Source: Micromonospora sp. MH99 (GTDB lineage: Bacteria; Actinomycetota; Actinomycetes; Mycobacteriales; Micromonosporaceae). From it: 64,000 nt of DNA. The stretch is taken from contig NZ_MUZA01000003.1 of the NCBI RefSeq assembly GCF_021442385.1, forward strand, positions 1-64,000, written 5' to 3'. The translations under genes were made by a program, and so were the position numbers. This document shows, in pieces, positions 49,729-57,376 of this stretch (position 1 is its first letter; each line of letters begins with the position of its first letter). The notes under the pieces were generated by a model. It had not been told where the DNA came from, made no database searches, and saw nothing but the letters and a program-made list of their open reading frames with translations.

Positions 49729-52700
49729 GGCCCCGGCGAGCAGCGCGACGGCAGCGATGACGGCGGCGGTGAGCAGCAGCGGTCCGGCGTCGGTCCGGCC
49801 ACGGCCGCGGACGCTGGGCCAGTGCGGCGCCGGCCACCGGCGTGAGCAGGGGCAGCAGCACGCCGACGTGCTGGCCGAGCAGCACGGCCCGGATGCCGCG
49901 CCGGGACATCCCGAGGCCGCGCAGCCGCGCCACCTCGACGGCGCGGGCCTGCAGATCGCAGGTGACGTGCAGGACGACGCCGGCGAGCAGCAGCAGGGCC
50001 GCGGCCGGGACGATGAGCCGCAGCGCGGCGGGCAGCCCGGCGCGCAGCGGGCCGCCGGTGAGGCGGGCGGTCTCCGCCTCGCGGTTCGTGACGGTGCCCA
50101 GGTGCAGGGCGGTGGCCCGTTCGGCGGCGTCGGGACCGGCGGGGTGGCCCACCCACCAGGCGTCGACAGGGAACGTCAGGTCGCCGGTGACGGCGCGTGC
50201 GCGGGACAGCGTGTCCAGGTCGGCAAGGACGGCGACGGCACCGGGGGCGGAGGGCACGGTCGGCACGACCTCGGCCACGACGATGGGGACGGGCGTGGTG
50301 CCGACGGTGACGCTGAGCGTGCTGCCACTGGCGACACCCACCTCGCTGGCGAAGCGGGCGGACACAGCGACGGGCACCGGCCCGGGGTCCGCGAAGGCGG
50401 TGGCGACGAGGGTCCGGGCGGCGTCGTCGGCGCTGTCGAGGTCTACTGTCGCGGCCATCCGCAGCGCGGTTCCGGTAGGCGTGGGAGACACTTGGACGGT
50501 CAGGTCACGCATCCTGCTCGGAACCGGCGGCGCGGAGGTGGCGGTCCAGTCCGACCCGTCGGTGGACCGCTCCGGCGAGCCCGCGGGCGGCACGGTGAGC
50601 GTGACCGCTATGGCGACGGGTCCGGTGATGGCCACGGGTTCGTCGCCCACGTCGGTGGTGACCGGCAGGGCGACCGCGACGAGACGCAGCCCGTCAGCTG
50701 TCGCGCAGGCGGGGAGCCGAAACTCCCGGCCGTCGAGCGGTACGGCAGGACCGGTGCAGGACGTGCGCAGTCCGGTGGCGTCCTGCAGCAGGAGCCGGGG
50801 TGTCACGGCGAGCGAGGCACCGGCGGCCGTGGTCCCGCTCAGGACGAGCGGGGCACCGGCCGCGACGGCGAGGCCGGTGACCCGGGTGCGTGGTGCCAGC
50901 GTGGCACCGACGTCCGCCCATCCGCGGTCGCCGTCCACCGGCCCGCGCAGCAGCGCGCCGGCGCGTGTGGTGTCGACGGCTACCAGGCGTGGCGCGTCGC
51001 CGGCGGTGCCGAGCCACTGACCGACGGCGGTGCCACGGTTGAGGACCGGACTCACCGCCCCGGCGGTGGCCGCGCTGACGACCGCGCCGTCTCCGGGCAC
51101 CGGCGTCGTACCGAGGGTGAGTGCCAGGTCGGTGCCGACGGAGAGCGCGGCCTGGTCGCGCTGCGACTGGTGCCACGTGGCGTCGAAGGCGAGGCCGAAC
51201 GTTCCGGCCGCGCAGGCCAGCCCGACGAGCAGCCCGGCGGCGACCGCCTGGGGCCGGCGGGCACTCTCGGACACCGCAAGCGGAAGCGCCAACCCACGGG
51301 CGCGGTACGCCAGCCGGTCGGCGCCGCGCAGGGCGGGCAGTACCACCCGCAGCGCCAGGGCGGCGCCGGCGGTGAGCAGCAGCGCCGGCGCGAGCATCCG
51401 GACCGCGTCGGCGCGTGCGCTGGCGACGGTGGGCTGCGCGTGCAGCTGCCACCATCCGGCGACGGCGAACACCGCGAGCATCAGGTCGGCGCCGGATCGG
51501 GCCAGCAGTTCGCGGCGGGTACGCCGGTCGCCGGGTGCCGGCACGGGCCGGATCGCCAGGACGGTGAGCACAGCGGTGAGCACCAGCGCGCCGCCGGCCA
51601 CCGCGAGGACCTGCGCGCCGGTGATGGCCGGCCGGACGGTCAGGCCTGCGTCGTCCAGCGGCGAGAGGTGGGTCAGGCCGGCGTGCAGGGCCGACGAGGC
51701 AGGTATGGCGAGCGCCGTGGCGACGGCGGCGACGAGCCCTGCCTCCAGTGTCGCCGTGGCCGCGAGTTGGCCACGGCTGGCGCCCAGGGCTGACCGCAGG
51801 GCTGTCTCGTCCGCGCGGATGCCCGCGGTGAGGCGGCCCGCGAGGACGAGTGCCGTCGCGGCCAGGACCCCGCCGAGGACGGCGATGGCGAGCACGACGG
51901 CGGCTGTCGCGCGCCGTTGGTCGTCGGCGTTCCCCAGGGTCAGCGCCAGGTCGGAGGAGACCCGGGCGAGCGTGACCCGGTCGCCGAGGGTGCCGGCCAG
52001 CCGGCGGTCGGCGCTGCGGACGGCCCCGGCCATGGTCTCCAGGTCGCGGCGGTGGGGGTGGGACAGGTCGGGATGGGCGGTGATTTCCATCCGGTCGACG
52101 GTGGCCCCGGTGGTGACCAGGTCGGCGAGGTCGACGAGGAACGGCCCGTACGCGTTGACGGGTTGCAGGAAGCGGCCGTCCCGGTAGCCGGTGGCGGAGC
52201 CGGCCGCGGCGAGCGGGTCGCGGTCCCAGCCGCGACCGGGCAGCGGGCGTACGACGCCGACGACTGTCACGTCGATGGCCGGGACGGGCGGGTGGGCCAG
52301 CTCGGCGCCGAGGCGCACCCGGCTGCCGGGGGTGAGGTGCAGGAGCCCGGCTGTGGATTCCAGCAGCACCGCGTCGCCGGGGTGCTGTGGCCAGTGCCCG
52401 GTGATCAGCTCGGCTCGGGCCGGCAGGTCGTCCAGCCCCGACAGGTACGCCTGGGGCGGGACCGTGGTGCCCGGGGCGAGCGCGGGCGGCAGCGCCCGCA
52501 GCACCGTCGACGCCCGCGCGGTGGTCGTCACCGGGAACGGTGCGAGCGCGGAGGTCACCACGGTACGGGTGTCGGCGGCGACGGACCGCGTGTCCCGACC
52601 CTCCACGGCTCCGGTGTAGACGGTCACGTCGACGGCGGAGGGGGCGGCGCGGGCCACGGCCACCTCCAGCGCCCGCTCGGCGGTGCGGGTGACCAGCAGG

Positions 52701-52801
52701 GTGCAGGTGCCCAGCAGCGTCGCGCCGATCGTGATGACCCCGAGGAGGGCCGCCAGCAACTGCCACTGCGCGCGGGCACGCCGGCTGACCAGCCTCAGCA
52801 T
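49577..52801 (-). CDS. FtsX-type ABC exporter permease, first subunit, C-terminus disrupted
   Basis: A 1074-codon frame of the MacB/FtsX permease type: N-terminal helix (QWQLLAALLGVITIGATLLG), MacB-like extracytoplasmic domain, FtsX helices (AVVLAIAVLGGVLAATALVLAGRL, VLAVAGGALVLTAVLTVLAI, LLAVSESARR region) and a last FtsX domain (LRLIVPAAALLLLAGVVLHV, VEVARLRGLGMSRRGIRAVLLGQHVGVLLPLL). After VAGAALA (about 49815) it turns into Arg/Pro-rich shadow sequence (RPRPWPDRRR) up to the stop at 49577, so the expected last helix is missing. It begins 7 bp after the ATPase gene. Confidence 0.65.
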   Translation of the reverse strand: MLRLVSRRARAQWQLLAALLGVITIGATLLGTCTLLVTRTAERALEVAVARAAPSAVDVTVYTGAVEGRDTRSVAADTRTVVTSALAPFPVTTTARASTVLRALPPALAPGTTVPPQAYLSGLDDLPARAELITGHWPQHPGDAVLLESTAGLLHLTPGSRVRLGAELAHPPVPAIDVTVVGVVRPLPGRGWDRDPLAAAGSATGYRDGRFLQPVNAYGPFLVDLADLVTTGATVDRMEITAHPDLSHPHRRDLETMAGAVRSADRRLAGTLGDRVTLARVSSDLALTLGNADDQRRATAAVVLAIAVLGGVLAATALVLAGRLTAGIRADETALRSALGASRGQLAATATLEAGLVAAVATALAIPASSALHAGLTHLSPLDDAGLTVRPAITGAQVLAVAGGALVLTAVLTVLAIRPVPAPGDRRTRRELLARSGADLMLAVFAVAGWWQLHAQPTVASARADAVRMLAPALLLTAGAALALRVVLPALRGADRLAYRARGLALPLAVSESARRPQAVAAGLLVGLACAAGTFGLAFDATWHQSQRDQAALSVGTDLALTLGTTPVPGDGAVVSAATAGAVSPVLNRGTAVGQWLGTAGDAPRLVAVDTTRAGALLRGPVDGDRGWADVGATLAPRTRVTGLAVAAGAPLVLSGTTAAGASLAVTPRLLLQDATGLRTSCTGPAVPLDGREFRLPACATADGLRLVAVALPVTTDVGDEPVAITGPVAIAVTLTVPPAGSPERSTDGSDWTATSAPPVPSRMRDLTVQVSPTPTGTALRMAATVDLDSADDAARTLVATAFADPGPVPVAVSARFASEVGVASGSTLSVTVGTTPVPIVVAEVVPTVPSAPGAVAVLADLDTLSRARAVTGDLTFPVDAWWVGHPAGPDAAERATALHLGTVTNREAETARLTGGPLRAGLPAALRLIVPAAALLLLAGVVLHVTCDLQARAVEVARLRGLGMSRRGIRAVLLGQHVGVLLPLLTPVAGAALAQRPRPWPDRRRTAAAHRRRHRCRRAARRGRAGAAPRRRRQGRPGRGPPLRPGLERPRRRRLGTRRRPGRRAGPNRPPRR

Positions 52802-52808
52802 CGTCGCG

Positions 52809-53531
52809 TCACCTGGCGTCCGGCACGGGCGCGTACGGCTGCCCGGTCGCCTGTTCGTCGAGGTGTCCGTCGTGGATGCGGATCACCCGGTCGGCCAGGG
52901 CCATCATCACCGCGTCGTGCGTCGACACCAGCACTGTGACGCCTTCGGATTCCGCTATCCCGCGCAGCAGGGCCATCACCGACAGACCTGTCTCGGCGTC
53001 CAGTTGCCCGGTGGGCTCGTCGGCGAGCAACAGCCGGGGCGAGGCGGCCAACGCGCGGGCGATCGCCACCCGCTGCTGCTGGCCGCCGGACAGCTCGGTT
53101 GGCCGCTGCCGGGCGTGATCGGCCAGACCGACCAGATCCAGCAGCAACTCGACCCGCCGCTCGCGCTCGGCCGGGGCGGCGCGGGCCAGCCGCAGCGGGG
53201 CGGCGACGTTCTCCGCGGCCGACAGCACCGGGATCAGTCCGAAGCTCTGAAAGACGTACGACACCTTCTCGCGCCGCAGCCGGGACAGGCCGTCCTCGTC
53301 GAGCGCGCTGATGTCGGCGCCGTCGACGTGCACGGTGCCGGCGTCCGGGCGGTCCAGGCCGCCGATGACGTTGAGCAGTGTGGTCTTGCCCGAGCCGGAC
53401 CGGCCGACGAGCGCCACCATGGAACCGGCGGCCACGTCGAACGACACGCCGCGCAGGGCGTGGACGACCGTCGGCCCGGTGCGGAAGCTCCGGTGCACGT
53501 CGCGCACGCGCAGCAGCGGCTCGCCGCTCAT
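52809..53531 (-). CDS. ABC exporter ATP-binding protein, LolD/MacB type (second)
   Basis: A 240-residue ATPase: Walker A VGRSGSGKTTLLNVIGGL, Q-loop YVFQSFGLIPVLSAAENV, signature LSGGQQQRVAIARAL, Walker B LLLADEPTGQLDAETG, switch LVSTHDAVMMALADRVIRIHDG. These features fit the MacB/LolD class that drives FtsX-type permeases. Start ATG 53531 overlaps the upstream ATPase stop (ATGA); a longer frame in the other gene is a shadow. Confidence 0.92.
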   Translation of the reverse strand: MSGEPLLRVRDVHRSFRTGPTVVHALRGVSFDVAAGSMVALVGRSGSGKTTLLNVIGGLDRPDAGTVHVDGADISALDEDGLSRLRREKVSYVFQSFGLIPVLSAAENVAAPLRLARAAPAERERRVELLLDLVGLADHARQRPTELSGGQQQRVAIARALAASPRLLLADEPTGQLDAETGLSVMALLRGIAESEGVTVLVSTHDAVMMALADRVIRIHDGHLDEQATGQPYAPVPDAR

Positions 53532-54460
53532 TCGCCGCTGCCCGAGTCGGGACGGATCGTGATGTGGTCGGGTTCCAGGGCCAGCCGGACCCGTCGGGTC
53601 AGCGCCAGCGCCTGGCGGAACTCGCGGGGCACCTGGACCCGCCCGGCCCGGTCCATCACCGCGTACTCCTCGGCGATCACGTGGGTGTCGCCCTCCGCGT
53701 CGGTGGTGGTGCGACGCAGCACCTCGCTGCTGGTGCGCCCGTCCCGGATCGCGATGGTCCGTTCGACCTGGCCGCTGACCTCCGGGTCGTGGGTCACCAC
53801 GACAACTGTGACGCCGTAGCGCCTGTTGACGTCCCGCAGCACGCCGAAGACCTCCGCTGACGTGGCGGCGTCCAGTTCGCCGGTCGGTTCGTCGGCGAGC
53901 AGGACCCGCGGCTGGTTGGCCAGCGCCACAGCTATCGCCACCCGCATCTGCTGCCCTCCGGAGAGTTGCCCGGGGCGCCGGTCGGCGCAGTCGGCGACGC
54001 CCAGGCTGTCCAGCAGTTCGGCCGCGCGCTCCCGGCGCTCCTTCTTCGCGGTACGGGCCGCCGTCATCGGCAGGTCCACCATCTCCCGTGCCGTCAGGTA
54101 GGGGATCAGGTTGCTCGCCGTCTGCTGCCGTACGAACCCGACGGTGTGCCGGCGGTAGTCCACCCGGTCCGCGCGGGACATCGCCAGCAGGTTCCACTTC
54201 TCGACCCGGACGCGCCCGGCGGTGGGGGCGTCGATGCCGGCCAGGATGGAGAGCAGCGTCGACTTGCCCGACCCGGAGGCGCCGACGACGGCGACCAGCT
54301 CACCGCTCTGCACGGCCAGGTCCAGGCCCTGTAGCGCCTGCACCTCGATCGAACCGGTCTGGTAGATCCGCACCAGGTTCTCGCAGACGATGAGCGCGTC
54401 CCGGCCGAACTCGGGCGTCCGCGCGGATGGTTGCGGCAGGGACAGCTGTGTGCTGGACAT
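53528..54460 (-). CDS. ABC exporter ATPase with C-terminal AbrB-like segment
   Basis: A 310-residue ATPase, first gene of the operon. Walker A VVGASGSGKSTLLSILAGI, Q-loop VGFVRQQTASNLIPYLTARE, signature LSGGQQMRVAIAVAL, Walker B VLLADEPTGELDAATS, switch VVVVTHDPEVSGQVERTIAIRDG. After residue about 240 comes EEYAVMDRAGRVQVPREFRQAL, the strand-turn pattern of a SpoVT/AbrB domain, normally a DNA-binding or dimerisation element. Operon ATPase-ATPase-permease-permease with 4-nt overlap at the first junction. Confidence 0.9.
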   Translation of the reverse strand: MSSTQLSLPQPSARTPEFGRDALIVCENLVRIYQTGSIEVQALQGLDLAVQSGELVAVVGASGSGKSTLLSILAGIDAPTAGRVRVEKWNLLAMSRADRVDYRRHTVGFVRQQTASNLIPYLTAREMVDLPMTAARTAKKERRERAAELLDSLGVADCADRRPGQLSGGQQMRVAIAVALANQPRVLLADEPTGELDAATSAEVFGVLRDVNRRYGVTVVVVTHDPEVSGQVERTIAIRDGRTSSEVLRRTTTDAEGDTHVIAEEYAVMDRAGRVQVPREFRQALALTRRVRLALEPDHITIRPDSGSGE

Positions 54461-54569
54461 TGCGAGCAGTTTCGCAATCCGCGGCTCCGTTGACCATGCC
54501 CCGGGGCGGCTTTTCTGCGTTCCGGGTGAGCATCTGCTCCGGGAACGTGTCAGCGGGCGGGCGGCCCGG

Positions 54570-54655
54570 TCAGAAGATCAGCAGCCGGACCTCGGCCGGC
54601 CGGAAACCGAGGCGGCGGTATACCGCCTCGGCGATGGGTGACGAGGTGAGCGGGC
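54570..54655 (-). pseudogene. Remnant of a GNAT acetyltransferase C-terminus
   Basis: On the minus strand a frame reads PLTSSPIAEAVYRRLGFRP followed by AEVRLLIF and TGA (54570-54572). AxxxYRRLGFRP is the typical GNAT C-terminal helix-strand, but there is no start codon or acetyl-CoA loop upstream; the frame runs back into the ArsR gene. It looks like the tail of a deleted gene. The rest of 54461-54666 shows nothing more. Confidence 0.45.
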
Positions 54656-54666
54656 GCCGATGCCGG

Positions 54667-55647
54667 CTATGCGGTTGCGGAGAGCAGTGCCTCGGCGAGG
54701 TCGGTGCGGGCACTGAGCAGGCTCCGGCCCCGGCGGTGGGTCACCACCAGACCGGCCGCGCGCAACGCGGTGAGGTGCTGGGAGACGCCGCCGGGTGACA
54801 TCCCGCTGCGACGGGCCAGTTCGGTGGTGCTCGCCGGCCCGATCAGTTCGGTGAGCAGCCGGGCCCGCCCGCGGCCGAGCACCGCGGCCAGCGCGTCCGG
54901 GACGCCGGTGGGCCGCTCCCAGAGGGTGCCCAGCCCACTGGCGGGGTAGGCGAGCTGCGGCGCGTCCCCGGCGGACACGCTCAACACCGACGGCCAGACG
55001 AAGACCGACGGGACCAGCACCAGGCCCGGGCCGTCCGCGACGTCCGGGGCCAGGCAGTGCCGCTGCGCGACGACAAGCGTGTCGCCCTCCCACCGGACCT
55101 GCCGGTGCAGATCGTTGAGGAGCACCGCAGCGCCGCCCTCGGCTAGCAGCCGGGCGCGTGCGGTGACATCGGCGTCGAGCAGCAGCCGCAGTCGCGGCCA
55201 GTGCGGGGCCAGGGCGATCCGCCAGTACGCCTCGATCTCCTCGCTGAGGCGGCGCAGCCCGGCCGGCGGGTCGGCGTACAGGGCGGCCAGCGCCGGCGTC
55301 CGGTCGCCCGGATACAGGTCCAGGTGGGCGCGGACGACGCTGGCCGGGGTGGCCCGCAGGGCGGTCAGTTCGGCGGCCAGATCGGGGTTGAGGTTGGCCG
55401 GCGGAGGGGTGAGGAAGTCGGCCAGGTAGCCGGGCGGGGTCGGCACGAGCTGCCAGAGCAGCCCACCGTCCGCCTCGATCAGACCCGCCTCGACCAGCTG
55501 TCGACGTACCCGGCGTACCCAGGGCAGGTGGACCGCGTGGTCTCCGGGGTCGCGCAGCACGCGGATACTCGCGACGACCTCCCACAGGCAGGAGACGGCG
55601 AACCGGATGCGGGCGACGGCGCCCGCCGACATGCTGATGGCGACCAC
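54667..55647 (-). CDS. ArsR-type winged-helix regulator with DUF5937
   Basis: A 326-residue regulator. The N-terminal part (ARIRFAVSCLWEVVASIRVLRDPGDHAVHLPWVRRVR) matches DUF5937; the C-terminal part is a winged helix (LLTELIGPASTTELARRSGMSPGGVSQHLTALRAAGLVVTHRRGRSLLSAR). GTG 55647 follows GGGGGT; an ATG 5 codons later is an alternative. It is divergent from the PEP-mutase-like gene with a dyad in between and so probably represses itself and that gene. Inducer unknown. Confidence 0.85.
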   Translation of the reverse strand: MVAISMSAGAVARIRFAVSCLWEVVASIRVLRDPGDHAVHLPWVRRVRRQLVEAGLIEADGGLLWQLVPTPPGYLADFLTPPPANLNPDLAAELTALRATPASVVRAHLDLYPGDRTPALAALYADPPAGLRRLSEEIEAYWRIALAPHWPRLRLLLDADVTARARLLAEGGAAVLLNDLHRQVRWEGDTLVVAQRHCLAPDVADGPGLVLVPSVFVWPSVLSVSAGDAPQLAYPASGLGTLWERPTGVPDALAAVLGRGRARLLTELIGPASTTELARRSGMSPGGVSQHLTALRAAGLVVTHRRGRSLLSARTDLAEALLSATA

Positions 55648-55660
55648 GGCACCCCCGGTG

Positions 55661-55680
55661 GTTTCAGCTGGCGCTAAAAC
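55661..55680. promoter_or_regulatory. Palindromic operator between ArsR-type regulator and PEP-mutase-like gene
   Basis: GTTTCAGCTGGCGCTAAAAC: arms GTTTCAGC and GCTAAAAC match at 7 of 8 positions around TGGC. It lies 14 bp upstream of the regulator GTG and 38 bp from the divergent gene's GTG, a natural site for autoregulation. Confidence 0.6.
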
Positions 55681-55717
55681 ATTACCGGCGGTCGCGGGGC
55701 CGGCCGAGACTTGCCGC

Positions 55718-56533
55718 GTGAGCGAACACCACACCCGAGCCGAACTGTTCCGATCCCTGCACACCCCCGGGTCACCGCTGGTCCTGGTCAACGCCTGGGA
55801 TGCCGCGAGCGCCCGCGTCGTTGCCGCCGCCGGCGCCCGGGCGGTGGCCACCACCAGCGCCGGCGTCGCCTGGAGTCTCGGGGCGTCCGACGGAGACATC
55901 CTCGGCCGCGACGCGGCCGTCGACCTGGTCCGCCGGATCACCGCCTCGGTGTCGCTGCCGGTCACCGCGGACATCGAGTCCGGGTACGGGACGACGCCGG
56001 CGGAGGTCGGCGTGACCACCCGGGCCATGCTCGACGCCGGTGTCGTCGGCGTGAACATCGAGGACGCCCGACGCGAGGGCGGCCCACCACTGCGCGACGT
56101 GCCCGACCAGTGCGCCCGGATCGGCGCGGTGCGCGGCGCGGCCGACGCCGCGGGTCTGCCGCTGTTCGTCAACGCCCGGATCGACACGTTCCTCACTGGT
56201 GCCGGGGACGTCGCCGAGACCCTGGACCGGGCCACCGCCTATCTCGCCGCCGGCGCGGACGGCATCTTCGTACCCGGGGTGGTCGACCCGGCGACCATCG
56301 GCGCGCTGGTGCGGGCGGTGCCGGCGCCGCTGAACGTGCTCGCCGGGCCGGGTGCGCCGCCGGTGGGGGACCTGGCCCGGCTCGGTGTGGCGCGGGTGAG
56401 CCTCGGCTCGTCGATCGCGCAGGCCGCGTACGCGGTTGCCCGCCGGGCGGCGGACGAGGCCCTCGGCGCGGGCACGTACGACGCGCTGGCGGACGCCCTC
56501 GACTACGGCACGCTCAACGCCCTCATGCGGTGA
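55718..56533 (+). CDS. Isocitrate lyase / PEP mutase family protein
   Basis: A 271-residue TIM-barrel enzyme: PLVLVNAWDAASARVVAAAGARAVATTSAGVAWSLG, SLPVTADIESGYGTTPAE, GVVGVNIEDARR, LFVNARIDTFL and LNVLAGPGAPPVGDLARLGVARVSLGSS. The family makes or breaks C-C or C-P bonds next to carboxylates (2-methylisocitrate lyase, oxaloacetate hydrolase, PEP mutase); the member here lacks evidence for a specific reaction. GTG 55718 starts VSEHHTRAELF. Divergent from its probable regulator. Confidence 0.85.
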   Translation: MSEHHTRAELFRSLHTPGSPLVLVNAWDAASARVVAAAGARAVATTSAGVAWSLGASDGDILGRDAAVDLVRRITASVSLPVTADIESGYGTTPAEVGVTTRAMLDAGVVGVNIEDARREGGPPLRDVPDQCARIGAVRGAADAAGLPLFVNARIDTFLTGAGDVAETLDRATAYLAAGADGIFVPGVVDPATIGALVRAVPAPLNVLAGPGAPPVGDLARLGVARVSLGSSIAQAAYAVARRAADEALGAGTYDALADALDYGTLNALMR

Positions 56534-56596
56534 GCGGGGCGGGCTGCGGCATGTTCGGAGCCCGTGTTCCCGTGGTGCGCGGGGGCCACGACGACG

Positions 56597-56632
56597 CCGG
56601 GCCGGCTGCCTCTGTCGAGGTGGCCGGCCCGG
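56597..56632. terminator. Hairpin between convergent genes
   Basis: CCGGGCCGGC (56597-56606) and GCCGGCCCGG (56623-56632) form a perfect 10-bp stem with a 16-nt loop between the PEP-mutase-like and DUF6458 genes. Confidence 0.55.
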
Positions 56633-56671
56633 ATGCTGCGCCGGTTCGGTTAGTGGTGGCCCCTGGTCGTG

Positions 56672-56944
56672 TCACAGCGGCGGGGCGATGTCCCGCCGCT
56701 CCTCGACCCGGCGGTACTCGACCGGCTCCTCGACCCGGCGGTACTCCACCGGCTGCTCGGTGGCGACCGGAACCGCCTGGCGACGGCGACCCCAGATCAG
56801 CGTGGTCATGATCAGGCCGAGCACGCCGGCGCCCATCAGGATCCAGCCGACCACGTCGAGGTCGATGCCGCCGACGCTCGCGTCGAGCGCGAAGGTGAGG
56901 ATCGCGCCGAGCGCGATCAGGAAGATGCTGGTGCCGATACCCAC
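56672..56944 (-). CDS. DUF6458 family small membrane protein
   Basis: A 90-residue protein with two hydrophobic helices (IGTSIFLIALGAILTFAL and VVGWILMGAGVLGLIMTTLIW) and a polar tail. The tail has tandem PVEYRRVEE/VEYRRVEE repeats encoded by repeated CTCCTCGACCCGGCGGTACTC units. GTG 56944 follows AAGGAGGCTGTC. The family is common in actinobacteria; function unknown. Confidence 0.8.
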   Translation of the reverse strand: MGIGTSIFLIALGAILTFALDASVGGIDLDVVGWILMGAGVLGLIMTTLIWGRRRQAVPVATEQPVEYRRVEEPVEYRRVEERRDIAPPL

Positions 56945-57092
56945 GACAGCCTCCTTAGGGGGTGTGGTGCGCTGTCGAGGTCCCTCAGTACCCCGGCGGC
57001 GACCAGCGCAATCGTCGCCGCCCAGGGTCGTGCGCCCGCCGATCTTGGCATCGGGTAGAGTTTGCCGCGTCGCCGACGTTCGTCGGGGACGT

Positions 57093-57165
57093 GCGGACGT
57101 AGCGCAGCTGGTAGCGCATCACCTTGCCAAGGTGAGGGTCGCGGGTTCGAATCCCGTCGTCCGCT
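57093..57165 (+). tRNA. tRNA-Gly (GCC), second copy
   Basis: Identical over all 73 nt to 46774-46846, with anticodon GCC; the identity also covers a few flanking bases. Confidence 0.95.
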
Positions 57166-57214
57166 CGCGATTTCGCCTCGACGGGCTTGCGTTCCCGGGT
57201 CGGGCGGAAACCAC

Positions 57215-57289
57215 GGGCGATTGGCGCAGTGGGAGCGCGCTTCCTTGACACGGAAGAGGTCACTGGTTCAAACCCAGTATCGCCCACCA
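57215..57289 (+). tRNA. tRNA-Val (GAC), second copy
   Basis: Identical over 75 nt (with encoded CCA) to 46965-47039, with anticodon GAC. It immediately borders the STAND/caspase region. Confidence 0.95.
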
Positions 57290-57310
57290 GCTGTACGCGC
57301 AGGTGAGTCG

Positions 57311-57342
57311 GCCCGTTACCGATCAGTCGGTAGCGGGCTTTT
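57311..57342 (+). terminator. Terminator after the second tRNA cluster
   Basis: GCCCGTTACCG (57311-57321) pairs with CGGTAGCGGGC (57328-57338) with one G-U pair, followed by TTTT. A standard intrinsic terminator; it resembles the stem after the first cluster in the GTTACCG/CGGTAGCGGGC part. Confidence 0.8.
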
Positions 57343-57376
57343 CGCCGTTTGGGGCGTTGCACGGGGTGAACCGTTG

